Positions 28,559 through 38,100 of a stretch of 64,000 bases of DNA are shown here, piece after piece; position 1 is the first letter of the stretch, and each line of letters begins with the position of its first letter. A program made the translations under genes and the position numbers. The notes below the pieces were generated by a model. The model was not told the origin of the DNA and ran no database searches. It saw only the letters and a program-made list of their open reading frames with translations. This DNA is from CAVUCH01 sp963739995. Its GTDB lineage: Bacteria; Acidobacteriota; Vicinamibacteria; Vicinamibacterales; JAENWD01. The DNA lies in NCBI GenBank assembly GCA_963739995.1, contig CAVUCH010000003.1:207069-271068 (forward strand). Reading direction: 5' to 3'.

Positions 28559-29308
28559 ATGCGACTGAATCTGAAAGTCTGGCGCCAGGCCTCGCAGGGT
28601 GCGGCGGGGCGGATGGTGGAGTACGTTGCCGAGCACGTCAGCCCGGACATGTCGTTTCTCGAGATGCTCGACATCGTCAACGACACGTTGATCCGCAAGG
28701 GCGAAGACCCGATTGCGTTCGATTCGGATTGCCGCGAGGGGATATGCGGCTCGTGCGGTCTCGTCGTGGATGGCGTGCCGCATGGGCCCGATCCGGGCGG
28801 CACGGTATGCCAGCTGCACATGCGGAAGTTCAGGGACGGCGACACGATCACCGTCGAGCCGTGGCGCGCGGCGGCGTTTCCGGTGATCAAGGACCTGGTC
28901 GTCGATCGCAGCGCGTTTGATCGGATCATCGCGGCGGGCGGGTTTGTGTCGGTCAGCACGGGGCAGGCGCCCGAGGCGAACGCCATTCCCATCCATCGCG
29001 ACATCGTCGAGACGGCCATGGACGCCGCGGCGTGCATCGGGTGCGGCGCGTGCGTGGCGGCCTGCAAGAACGCGTCGGCCTCGCTCTTCACCGCCGCAAA
29101 AATTTCGCACCTCGGCCTGCTCCCACAGGGACAGGTCGAACGGCATCAGCGCGTGGTGGCGATGGTGGACCAGATGGACGCCGAGGGGTTCGGGCACTGC
29201 ACCAACGAGGCCGAGTGCCAGGCGGTATGCCCGAAAGAGATCCCGATTGCGACCATCGCGCGGATGTATCGCGACTATGTCAAGGCGTCGGTGACCGGCG
29301 GCCGGTGA
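28559..29308 (+). CDS. sdhB: Succinate dehydrogenase/fumarate reductase iron-sulfur subunit
   Basis: Electron-transfer subunit with three Fe-S clusters, 249 residues. The 2Fe-2S site is CREGICGSCG plus a later Cys in GTVCQLH. The 4Fe-4S and 3Fe-4S sites use CIGCGACVAACKN and later cysteines including CTNEAECQAVCPKEIP. The ATG at 28559 follows the repeat, with no strong Shine-Dalgarno (AGGA about 13 nt upstream). Converges with the VWA gene 7 bp downstream. Confidence 0.96.
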   Translation: MRLNLKVWRQASQGAAGRMVEYVAEHVSPDMSFLEMLDIVNDTLIRKGEDPIAFDSDCREGICGSCGLVVDGVPHGPDPGGTVCQLHMRKFRDGDTITVEPWRAAAFPVIKDLVVDRSAFDRIIAAGGFVSVSTGQAPEANAIPIHRDIVETAMDAAACIGCGACVAACKNASASLFTAAKISHLGLLPQGQVERHQRVVAMVDQMDAEGFGHCTNEAECQAVCPKEIPIATIARMYRDYVKASVTGGR

Positions 29309-29315
29309 GGACCGG

Positions 29316-30227
29316 CTACCGCGCAGCCACGTAGCCCCGCCGGGCGCGGACGCGGTGGCCCGGACGGGTGATGCGCACGCGGATGCTGTGGTACTGGCCG
29401 TCGGGCCTGCGGGCGGACGTGTACGCGAGCACGTACTGGCGGTTGAGTTCCTCCGCGATCCGCGCCGTGGCCGCCCCGAGAGCCGCCGAGTCGTGCACGA
29501 CCTCCGTACGGCCGCCACTGTCGTCGGTGATCGCGCGCAGCGCGTACGGATTCACCCGCGCGTTGATCGGCCGCGTATCTGCCGGCGGATCGATCGCAAT
29601 CGCGTACACGAAGGCGTCACTCCGCAGCAACGCCGACCGCACGTCCCTCACGTGGGCGTCGCTGGCGGTGTCTGCGCCGTCCGAGATGAGCACAATCGCG
29701 GCGCGCTGGCGTGATCGCTCCTCGAACACAGGCAGCGCCGCCATCACCGCGTCGTAGATGCTCGTCCCGCCCGAGGGCCGGAGCGCGTCGAGCCTTGGCA
29801 GCACCTGGTCCGCGCGGCTCGTCCACGGCGCAATGACGCGCGGCGCGTGGTTGAACGACATCACGAAGAACTCGTCGTCCTGGCTGAGGAGCTCGAACAG
29901 GAAGCGAGCGACGGACGCGCGCGCATCCGCAATCCGCTGCCCGCGCATGCTGTCGCTGACGTCGAGCAGGAGGCCGAGCCCGATGGGCACACGGTCGCTC
30001 CCGAAATGCGTGATGGCCTGGCGCTCCCCATCCTCGTAGATCTCGAACTCGTCCTGCGTGAGCCCGGAGACGAGCCCGCCGTTCACATCCATGACCGTGG
30101 CGGTGATGCTGACCAGGTCGACTCGCGCCTTGAAACGGCGCGGAGGCGCCTCGCGGGTTTGCGCCGCGGCATGTGCCAGCAGCGTGCCCGCCGCCACGCC
30201 AATCAGCGCGAGCCGGCTCCACGTCAC
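29316..30227 (-). CDS. Secreted VWFA-domain protein
   Basis: 303 residues. N-terminal signal peptide (LALIGVAAGTLLAHAAAQ). A VWFA-related beta domain follows (about 30-85; VSITATVMDVNGG, LTQDEFEIYEDG), then a VWA fold. The MIDAS motif DVSDSMRG is intact, with the later SGGTSIYDA and SDGADT residues also in place. This architecture matches the VWFA-related family that is abundant in Acidobacteriota. Function is unknown; an extracytoplasmic metal-dependent adhesion or assembly role is usual for VWA domains. No operon partner on its strand. Confidence 0.88.
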   Translation of the reverse strand: MTWSRLALIGVAAGTLLAHAAAQTREAPPRRFKARVDLVSITATVMDVNGGLVSGLTQDEFEIYEDGERQAITHFGSDRVPIGLGLLLDVSDSMRGQRIADARASVARFLFELLSQDDEFFVMSFNHAPRVIAPWTSRADQVLPRLDALRPSGGTSIYDAVMAALPVFEERSRQRAAIVLISDGADTASDAHVRDVRSALLRSDAFVYAIAIDPPADTRPINARVNPYALRAITDDSGGRTEVVHDSAALGAATARIAEELNRQYVLAYTSARRPDGQYHSIRVRITRPGHRVRARRGYVAAR

Positions 30228-30337
30228 ACACGGATCTTACAGGACGGCCGCGATTCGGATGCCTGCTCCTGGATACCCGGCTTGCGGGAACTCGAGGGGC
30301 AGACCTACAATCGCCCGGCACGTTGCAGGTCTCCCCC

Positions 30338-31177
30338 ATGAAGCCGACGCGTATTCGCCGATCTCTGGCTGCCGTGATCCCGTGGATCGTCTGGCTGGCG
30401 GCTGCAGGCGGCGTGGCGGCGCAGCAGGCCGCCGTTCCGGCGCCGACGCTCACCCCCGCCCAGATGGCCGAGTTCCTCCGCACGGCGGAGATCGTCGCCA
30501 GCAAACCACTGAGCACCGGCGTCACCAAACCGTGGCGGCTCACCCTCGCGGCCGGCGGCATCACACACGACGCGGCCTTTCAGTCCGTCGACCAGAAGTC
30601 AGCGATCCAACGCATGAAGGACGGCCGCACGGAGTTCAACTTCCGCGACTCGTACCATTTCAATATCGCGGCGTACCAGCTCGCGACGCTGCTGGGTCTC
30701 GACCACATGGTGCCGGTGACCGTCGAACGCACGTGGGATAAGCGTACGGGCTCGCTGTCCTGGTGGATCGATTGGAAGTGGGATGAGACCAGCCGGCAAA
30801 AGCAGGACCTGCGCCCGCCCGACCCGGTGGAGTGGGCGATGCAGCAGAGCCATATGCGAGTGTTCAGCGAGCTGGTACACGATACCGATCGGAACTCGGG
30901 CAACCAGCTGATCACCGAGGACTGGCGCCTCTGGATGGTGGACTTCACGCGCGCATTCCGCCTGTCGAACGCACTGTTCCGGGAGCTGAACGTGCAGCGG
31001 TGCAGCCGGAGCCTGCTCGCGGCGATGAAGGCCCTGACGGCGGAGAGCGTCACTGCCGCGACGACGCCCCACCTGATGCCCGGCGAGATCAAGGCCCTCC
31101 TCAAGCGCCGCGACCGGATCATCGAGCGCATCGAGATGCTGGTGCAGGAGCGCGGCGAACAGCTGGTTCTCTACTGA
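30338..31177 (+). CDS. Secreted PI3/4-kinase-like protein
   Basis: I take the ATG at 30338 (279 residues) because it gives a proper signal peptide (basic KPTRIRRS, then AAVIPWIVWLAAAGGVAAQ); the upstream extension is antisense to the VWA gene. Residues 181-205 show D-x-D-R-N-x-x-x-N (HDTDRNSGNQ) followed by WMVDFTRAF. This resembles the catalytic loop DRHxxN and the metal-binding DFGxxF of PI3/4-kinase and related HipA/Fam20-like kinases. An upstream FNIAAYQLATLLGLDHMVPVT matches the helix-then-VP pattern of bacterial PI3K-like proteins. The ATP-binding lysine is uncertain (Lys87?). Substrate unknown. Confidence 0.65.
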   Translation: MKPTRIRRSLAAVIPWIVWLAAAGGVAAQQAAVPAPTLTPAQMAEFLRTAEIVASKPLSTGVTKPWRLTLAAGGITHDAAFQSVDQKSAIQRMKDGRTEFNFRDSYHFNIAAYQLATLLGLDHMVPVTVERTWDKRTGSLSWWIDWKWDETSRQKQDLRPPDPVEWAMQQSHMRVFSELVHDTDRNSGNQLITEDWRLWMVDFTRAFRLSNALFRELNVQRCSRSLLAAMKALTAESVTAATTPHLMPGEIKALLKRRDRIIERIEMLVQERGEQLVLY

Positions 31178-31248
31178 TGTCGAGAGACACGGGCCGGGCC
31201 ATGCTCAGGTGACGTCACGCGCGTCTGACGCAGCCGCCCGGCGGCATC

Positions 31249-32586
31249 GTGAAACCTGAACAGACGCCGCTTGCGGCGTTCACGACCGATCGCCGCAGCC
31301 TGCCTGAGGTGCACGGGACGGTGCCGGTGCCCGCCGGGTTCTGGCGGAAGGTGCTTGCCTTCGCCGGCCCGGGCTATCTCGTGGCCGTCGGCTACATGGA
31401 CCCGGGCAACTGGGCCACCGACATCGCCGGCGGCGCACGCTACGGATACGCGCTGCTCAGCGTGGTCATGATTTCGAACCTCATGGCCATCCTGCTCCAG
31501 TCGATGGCCGCACGGCTCGGGATCGCCGCCGGCCGTGATCTCGCTCAGGCGTGTCGCGACTCGTATTCGCGGCCGGTCGTCCTCGCGTTGTGGGTCCTCG
31601 CGGAGCTGGCCATCGCAGCAACGGATCTTGCGGAGGTCCTCGGGGCGGCAATCGCGCTGAACCTGCTGTTCGGTCTGCCGATCCTCGTGGGTGTCGTCCT
31701 CACCGCGCTCGACGTCCTTGTCATCCTCTACCTGCAGCAGCACCGCTTCCGCTACGTGGAGGTGCTCGTCGTGCTGCTGATTCTCGGGATTGCGGGCGCC
31801 TTCGCGGTGGAACTGTGGCTGTCACGTCCAGCGCTGCGCGATGTGCTCGCCGGGTTCGTTCCGACGTCCCGGATCCTGCTCGAGAAGGACATGCTGTATA
31901 TCGCCCTGGGCATCCTCGGCGCGACGGTCATGCCGCACAACTTGTATCTGCACTCCTCCATCGTCCAGACGCGGAAGTACGGCGACAGCGATGGTGACCG
32001 CGCGAGCGCGATCCGGTTCGCCACGCTGGACTCCACGGTGGCCCTCTCGAGCGCTCTGTTCATCAATGCGGCAATCCTGATTGTCGCCGCAGCGACGTTC
32101 CACGGCACCGGGTACCAGCACATCGCTGACATAGACGATGCGTACGTGATGCTGACGCCGCTGCTCGGCACCACCCTCGCCAGCACCCTCTTCGCGCTGG
32201 CGCTGCTGTTCGCCGGCCAGAACGCGACGATCACCGGCACGCTGTCGGGGCAGATCGTGATGGAGGGATTCCTCCGCCTCCGGCTGCGGCCGTGGCTCCG
32301 CCGGCTGATCACGCGGCTCATCGCCATCGTGCCCGCGCTCCTGGTCATTGCGTGGTACGGTGAGAGCGGCACGGGGCCGCTGCTGATTCTGAGCCAGGTG
32401 GTGCTCAGCCTGCAGCTGCCCTTCGCGGTGTTCCCGCTGCTGCAGTTCACGTCCGACCGCCGCAAGATGGGGCGATTCGCGCTGCCCTTCTGGATGCGTG
32501 CGCTCGCCTGGCCCGTGGCGGTCGTCATCGCGGCACTGAACGCCTGGCTGCTGTACCAAACGATCGCCGGCCTGTTCGGAGGATAG
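31249..32586 (+). CDS. mntH: Nramp-family Mn2+/Fe2+ transporter
   Basis: Proton-coupled divalent metal importer, 445 residues, about 11 membrane helices. The metal-site motifs are both intact: DPGN at residues 51-54 in YMDPGNWATDIAGG, and MPHNLYLHSS in helix 6 with the expected Ala-x-x-Met context. The start is a GTG with only a weak upstream purine stretch. The Usp gene follows after 15 nt and is probably cotranscribed. A second, distant Nramp relative without these motifs is at 50315-51793. Confidence 0.94.
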   Translation: MKPEQTPLAAFTTDRRSLPEVHGTVPVPAGFWRKVLAFAGPGYLVAVGYMDPGNWATDIAGGARYGYALLSVVMISNLMAILLQSMAARLGIAAGRDLAQACRDSYSRPVVLALWVLAELAIAATDLAEVLGAAIALNLLFGLPILVGVVLTALDVLVILYLQQHRFRYVEVLVVLLILGIAGAFAVELWLSRPALRDVLAGFVPTSRILLEKDMLYIALGILGATVMPHNLYLHSSIVQTRKYGDSDGDRASAIRFATLDSTVALSSALFINAAILIVAAATFHGTGYQHIADIDDAYVMLTPLLGTTLASTLFALALLFAGQNATITGTLSGQIVMEGFLRLRLRPWLRRLITRLIAIVPALLVIAWYGESGTGPLLILSQVVLSLQLPFAVFPLLQFTSDRRKMGRFALPFWMRALAWPVAVVIAALNAWLLYQTIAGLFGG

Positions 32587-32601
32587 ACCCGGAGCGTAGC
32601 C

Positions 32602-33024
32602 GTGTATCAGCGCATCCTTGTCGCAATCGAACACTCTTCCGCAGACCAGACGATCCTCGCGCACGTGCAGCCGCTCGCGCGCCTGACCCGGGCACGCCTG
32701 CTGCTGCTGCACGTCGCCGACGGGTGGGCGGCCCGGGCGTACGACGAACTGCAGCTCCGCGAATCGGAGGAGATGCGGGACGATCGCGAATACCTGGAAA
32801 GCCTCGCGGCTGCCTTGCGGACGGCCGGATTCGACGCGGAGTGGCGCCTCGCGCGCGGGGATCCGGCGACCCAAATCATCCGCACGGCTGGGGCGGAACA
32901 GGTCGATCTCGTCGCCATGGCCACGCACGGGCACAGGCTGCTCAAGGACCTGGTGCACGGGACCACGGTCAATCGCGTTCGCCACGAGCTCGCGGTGCCC
33001 GTGCTGCTGCTGCGGGCGCGGTGA
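32602..33024 (+). CDS. Universal stress protein (UspA family)
   Basis: 140-residue single Usp domain. Opening YQRILVAIEHSSAD, with the ATP-binding class motif G-2x-G-9x-G(S/T) only partly kept (GHRLLKDLVHGTTVNRV, where the first Gly is in THGH). GTG start preceded by GGAG. Located 15 nt after mntH, so it may serve the transporter's regulation; such Nramp-Usp pairs are a recurring arrangement. Converges with the aminotransferase gene. Confidence 0.92.
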   Translation: MYQRILVAIEHSSADQTILAHVQPLARLTRARLLLLHVADGWAARAYDELQLRESEEMRDDREYLESLAAALRTAGFDAEWRLARGDPATQIIRTAGAEQVDLVAMATHGHRLLKDLVHGTTVNRVRHELAVPVLLLRAR

Positions 33025-33030
33025 GGTGCG

Positions 33031-34281
33031 TCAGCTGCGCAGGATGGAGTCGACAGCCGCGAGGAGACGCGCGACCTCCTCGTTCGTCGTGTAGCAGGCG
33101 CAGCCGGCACGGACGAGACCCTCGGGCCCGTGGCCGAGGCGCTCGATTACCGTCGTCGCATAGAAGTCGCCGTGCGACACGAACACGCCTCTCGCCGCCA
33201 GCGCTGCGGCGATGTCGCCGGGATCGTGCCCCGCAACCGAGAACGACACGGTCGGCGTGCGTGGCCGGTGTGGCGGCGGCCCATACAGCGTCACGCCGGG
33301 AATGGCCGACAGCCCGTTCCACAGTTGCTCGGTCAGCTGCCGTCCCCGCAGGTGCAACGCGGCGAAGGCCGCCTGCAGTGCGGCCCTCGGTTCCTCCAGG
33401 GCCGAGAGCGAGGCAAGGAACTCGACGCTGCGGGCGGCGCCGACGATGCCCTCGTGGTTCAGTGTGCCGGTCTCGAGCCGTCCGGGCGAGTCGTCCGGCG
33501 CCGGCAGCAGCTTCGGGACATCGAGCACCTCGACGAGCGGACGCCGGCCGTACAGCACACCCACGTGCGGCCCATAGAACTTGTACGCCGAGCAGGCGAG
33601 CAGATCACAACCGAGCGCGGCCACGTCCACGAGCACGTGGGGCGCATAGTGCACGGCATCCACGAACAGCAGACCGCCGGCGGCGTGGACGACATCCCCG
33701 GCACGGCGCACGTCCGTAATCGTGCCGAGCGCGTTCGAGGCGGCGCCGATCGCCACGAGCTTCGTGCGAGTGGTGACGAGCCGCTCGAAGTCCCGGAAGT
33801 CCAGCTCTCCGGAGTCGGGGCTCATGCGAGCCGTCCGCACGGTAAGGCCACGGTCACGAGCCAGCGCCTGCCATGGCGCCACGTTGGCGTGGTGGTCGAG
33901 TTCCGTCACAATGATCTCGTCGCCGGGTCCCCACGAACGCCCGAGCGCCCTGGCCACGTGGAACGTCATCGTGGTCATGTTCGCGCCGAAGGCAATCTCG
34001 TCCGCGGACGCCCCGAGCAGCGCGCCCAGCCACACGCGAGCGCGCGCGAGCGCGGCGTCCGTCTCTTCGCTGGTCGGATAACGCCAATGAGTGTTCGCGT
34101 TATGGTGGAGCAGGTAGTCGGCGACGGCGTCAGCAACCACGCCCGGCACCTGCGTGCCGCCGGGACCGTCGAAATACGCCACCTGTGCGCCGCCCTCCCG
34201 GCGCTGGAGGGCAGGAAACGCGGCACGGATTCGCTCCACGTCCTGCACGGCGGCCCTGGGCATCTGATGGAGATTTGTCAT
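33031..34281 (-). CDS. Class V aminotransferase, cysteine desulfurase-like
   Basis: PLP enzyme with 416 residues. The PLP lysine is in SAYKFYGPH; the cofactor-binding aspartate/histidine are in FVDAVHYAPH. YFDGPGGTQVPGVVADAV and NANTHWRYPTSEET match the cysteine-desulfurase-like subfamily rather than housekeeping IscS. SufS/IscS-type proteins have a mobile catalytic cysteine; RAGCACYTTNEEV holds candidates here. No isc/suf scaffold genes are nearby, so involvement in Fe-S assembly is not supported by context. Substrate uncertain. Confidence 0.88.
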   Translation of the reverse strand: MTNLHQMPRAAVQDVERIRAAFPALQRREGGAQVAYFDGPGGTQVPGVVADAVADYLLHHNANTHWRYPTSEETDAALARARVWLGALLGASADEIAFGANMTTMTFHVARALGRSWGPGDEIIVTELDHHANVAPWQALARDRGLTVRTARMSPDSGELDFRDFERLVTTRTKLVAIGAASNALGTITDVRRAGDVVHAAGGLLFVDAVHYAPHVLVDVAALGCDLLACSAYKFYGPHVGVLYGRRPLVEVLDVPKLLPAPDDSPGRLETGTLNHEGIVGAARSVEFLASLSALEEPRAALQAAFAALHLRGRQLTEQLWNGLSAIPGVTLYGPPPHRPRTPTVSFSVAGHDPGDIAAALAARGVFVSHGDFYATTVIERLGHGPEGLVRAGCACYTTNEEVARLLAAVDSILRS

Positions 34282-34449
34282 GGATTCGAGTAGCCTGCAG
34301 CTGTTCCGGGGGCGCGAGGCGCCCGCGAGACTTTACTACGCAGGCGGCGCCGCACCTGCCTGTGGCCGGCATCCTTGGCGTGAGATCGGCTCCGGCCATG
34401 TGCCCGTGCACGCGCGGGGAGTACGGCGGAGTGTTTCCGAGACGATGCA

Positions 34450-34938
34450 ATGCACGAACCGCGCACAGGCGCTCTGACGCGCCGCGAATCGCCGAGGGGC
34501 GGACGTCGGGCCATCGACGCCGCTCTGGATGCGGACACCGCCGCCCGCGACCGCCCCATCCTTGTGCTCGCTGAAGATGAGCGCTCGGCCCTCGACGGCC
34601 TGTCACAGTGGCTGGGGGGCGAGGGCTTCGCGGTGCTCGCGTGTGCGACCTTCGGGGAAGCGCGGGCGCAGCTCGCCACACATCGTGTGGCCGCACTGCT
34701 CACCGACGTCCGCCTGGCGGAGTTCAATGGCCTGCACCTGGTGCAGCTCGCGCTGACGTTGCACCCCCGCGCCCGCCTCGTCGTGTTCTCCGGCCACGAC
34801 GACGATGTGCTGCAGGCGGAGGCGCAGAGCGTCGGGGCCGTCTGGCTGTTGAAGCCGCTGGACCTCGAGGCGCTCCGCCAGCATCTCGCGGATCTCCTGC
34901 CCGCGCCCGACGTGTCGTCGGCGGACAGCACCTGCTGA
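34450..34938 (+). CDS. Single-domain response regulator
   Basis: 162 residues: about 35 poorly conserved N-terminal residues and one receiver domain. The acidic pair is in LVLAEDERSA, the phosphoacceptor Asp in ALLTDVRLAEFNG, a Ser in VFSGHDD at the switch position, and the invariant Lys in LLKPLD. No output domain, so it likely works in a phosphorelay or by protein contact. It converges with the hybrid kinase gene, from which it is separated only by the MITE-like element, making that kinase the obvious partner to test. Confidence 0.88.
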   Translation: MHEPRTGALTRRESPRGGRRAIDAALDADTAARDRPILVLAEDERSALDGLSQWLGGEGFAVLACATFGEARAQLATHRVAALLTDVRLAEFNGLHLVQLALTLHPRARLVVFSGHDDDVLQAEAQSVGAVWLLKPLDLEALRQHLADLLPAPDVSSADSTC

Positions 34939-34981
34939 GCGGCCTGTCCTGGTGGCCTGTCCTGGTCAACAGGTGGAGTGC

Positions 34982-35147
34982 CTAGTGGCCTGTCCTTGTC
35001 ATTTGTAGAGTGCCTGTCGGGCGGGGCATCCCGACTGGCGGCGTTGCTCGTCGCTCGAATATTCCCGATATGCTCGCTCCTCACGCCTTGCCACTCGGGC
35101 GCCGCGCTCCGACAGCCACTCCACAAATGACAAGGACAGGCCACTAG
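34982..35147. mobile_element. MITE-like element, 166 bp, CTAG-ended terminal inverted repeats
   Basis: The 31-bp ends (34982-35012 and 35117-35147) are inverted repeats with one mismatch; both begin CTAGTGGCCTGTCCTTGTCA. The middle matches the copy at 14400-14529. The terminal CTAG at 35144-35147 supplies the stop codon of the hybrid kinase gene on the minus strand. Extra degraded pieces of the terminal repeat lie at 34941-34980. A 44-codon minus-strand frame (35133 down to 34999, TTG start) spans the element. No transposase is present, so it would depend on one elsewhere. Confidence 0.85.
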
Positions 35148-38100
35148 TCGGTCGCGTTCCTGCTGGACCGCCCGATCAGCCGTGTGAGCAGGCCCACGAG
35201 CTCCCCGGGCATGATCGGCTTCGCCGCGTGATGGTCGAACCCCGCCGCGAGGGCGTGGGCACGGTCGACGGGACGCCCATAGGCGGTCAGCGCCACCGCC
35301 GGCACCCGCGACAACTCCCCCGGGAGCGCCCGCACCTGGCGGATGAACGCATACCCATCCTCGGCCGCCATCCCGATGTCGCTGATGAGCACGTCCGGCG
35401 CAGCTCCGCGCAGAAGCGCAAGAGCCTCCTGGACCGACGACGCTTCGATGACCAGGGCGCCCGCCGCGGCAAGGATCGCGTGGAGCATGTCGCGCGCATC
35501 GCGCTCGTCATCAACGACGAGCACGGTGACGCCCGTGAGCGTGGGCACGTCCGGCACAGGCGACGCCGCGCCGCCCGCAGCCACTCCGGCCCCGCTTCCC
35601 TCTGCAGGGGTCGGGTACAGGGGCAAAGCGATCGTGAACCGCGATCCGGCGTTCTCTCCCGGACTCTCGACAGTCACCGTCCCGCCGTGCAGTTCCACGA
35701 TGTGCCGTACAATCGCCAGCCCGAGACCAAGGCCCCCGTAGCGTCGGGTCCTGGAGCTGTCGGCCTGCGTGAACCGCTCGAAGGCGTGCGGCAGGAAACC
35801 GGCAGATATTCCGACGCCCGTGTCGTGCACCTCCACGACGGCATGTGACGACTGCCGTGTGGCGCTCACGGTCACGCTCCCGCCGCGCGGGGTGAACTTG
35901 ACGGCGTTCGAGAGGAGGTTCCACAAGGCCTGTTGCAACCGCTCGGCGTCCGCGAAGGTCACGAGATCATCGAGGAGGTTCGTGGCGAGCGTGAGGCCTT
36001 TCGCCTCGGCCGCGGGCCGGACGGTGTCCAGGGCGCGCTCGATCACGGCGCGCACGTTTACAACCCGGAGATCCAGCTGGAGCTGTCCGCGAACGATGCG
36101 GCTGATATCGAGCACCTCGTCGACGAGCCGCACCTGCGACGTGGCGTTGCGCGCAATGACCTCTACGGCGTGCCGTTGTGACTCGGCAGGGAGCGCATGG
36201 CCGAGCAGAATGTGCGACCAGCCAATAATGGCGTTCAACGGCGTGCGCAGCTCGTGCGAGAGCGTCGCGAGGAACTCGTCCTTGATGCGGCTGGCCTGCT
36301 CGGCCTCCGCGTGTGCCGAACGCTCCGATACGAGCAGCTGTGCGCGTTCGAGTGCCTGCGCCGCCTGGCGGCCCAGCAGGGCGGCGAACGTGCTGTCGCG
36401 CGAGCTCAAGTCGCGCGGAGCGCGAAAGCTGAGACCGATGGCGCCCACGATGCGGCTGCCGCGTAACGGTATGGCGGCCAGGGCACGGCTCTCGGTGCCG
36501 ATACGGTCCGGCACCAGCGCGGGGTACCGGGCGAGCCACTCCGCAGGCGACGACACCACCACGGTGGTCTCAGTACGGATCGCGTCGGTCAGGGGGGTCG
36601 CCATCGTCATCGGCAGGCGGGCAAACGATGCCTGAAGCGCCGCCGGGTATCCGCGTGAACCCAGGATCTGGACTTCCGTGCCGTCGTTCGAGAGCACGGC
36701 CACGCTGCCGGCGTAGGCGCCGAGGGCAGGCACCGCCTTCTGGAGAAGGATCTCGACGATCTCGTCCGGCGTTGCCGCGGCCGACAAGGACTCGCTCACT
36801 TCCAGGAGCACGGCAAGCCGCATCATGAGCTCGGCGCGCTGATCCTCGGCCCGCGTCCGATCGGAGATGTCACGATTGATTTCGAGGATCACGCCGGGCG
36901 CGCGGTCCGTCTGGACGAGCACCCGCCGGCTGTCGACGACGACGGTCGAGCCGTCCTTGCGGCGGTGTGTCAGATCGCCCTGCCACTCGCGCGCGGCGTC
37001 GAGTCCTTCGTTGACGGGCGCGACCTCCTCGCCGTCGGGGGCGAGCAGCTCGTATACGTTGCGGCCCAGTGCCTCCGCGTCGGTCCAGCCATACATCCGC
37101 TCGGCGCCCGTGTTCCAGAAGGTGATCCGCGCATCCGTGTCACGCACGATGATCGCGTCGTGGGCGTTCGCCAGGAGCGCCGCCTGGAGCTGCAGGTGCT
37201 CGGCCTGGCTGATGAGCGCCCGCTCGATGCGCTTCTGTTCCGTGATGTCCACCATGACGCCGATGCAGCCGCCCGGGGATCCGTCGTCACGCGGCAGCGG
37301 CGAGGCCGATACCAGCAGGTTCACGACACGCCCGTCGTCGAACACCAGTTCGCATTCCTCGGGCGGAACGTCCGTCGCGTGAGTGGCGCATCGCTTGAGC
37401 GGCAGCTCATGGTCGGCGAGCTCGCGTCCGTCCCTGCAGATGCGCCAGGGCGGCCGCACCGGTGCCATCACCGACACGTTGGCTCCGGGCGGGACGCCGA
37501 GCAGCCGCTGAAGTGCGGCGTTGGCGCGAATGACCTGGCCCTGCGGATCCTCCGCGATCGCGACGCCCACTGGCGTCAGCGCAAGCAGCCGCTCCAGCTC
37601 GATGACGCGGGTGCGCAGCTGCGCGTTGAGGCGCTGGACCTCCGCTTCCGCCCGGTGCCGCGCCGTGTGATCGCGGCTGAAGACGGCGACTCCCGCAACG
37701 CGGCCATCCGGGTCTCTCACCGGATAGAGGGTGTGACGAAACACCATGCCCCCCCGCTCGTCTTCGAACTGCACGGGCTCGCCTGTTCGGACGACCTCGT
37801 CGAAGCGGTTGCGGCGGGATTGCGCCACTGTCGGAGGCAGCAGGTCGTGCATCGTGCGGCCGGCAACCTCCTCCGGGCGCAGCCCCACGCGTTCGGCCGC
37901 GGTTGCGCTGGCGAGCAGCACGCGCCCGTCCCGATCCAGCAGCCAGATAGACTCGGTGACGGCGTTGAGAACGGCCAGGGTCCGGCGCTCGCTCTCGCGA
38001 AGTGACTGCTCGGCCCGCGATCGTTCGGTGATGTCACGAATCAAGCTCACGAGCACCCGCTCGCCGCCAACCGTCATCCCCCGCGAGCTCACCTCCACCG

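Noticed and set aside
26668..29091. Minus-strand frame of 807 codons opposite sdhA/sdhB
   Set aside because: Antisense shadow of conserved Sdh subunits; crosses the sdhA-sdhB repeat.
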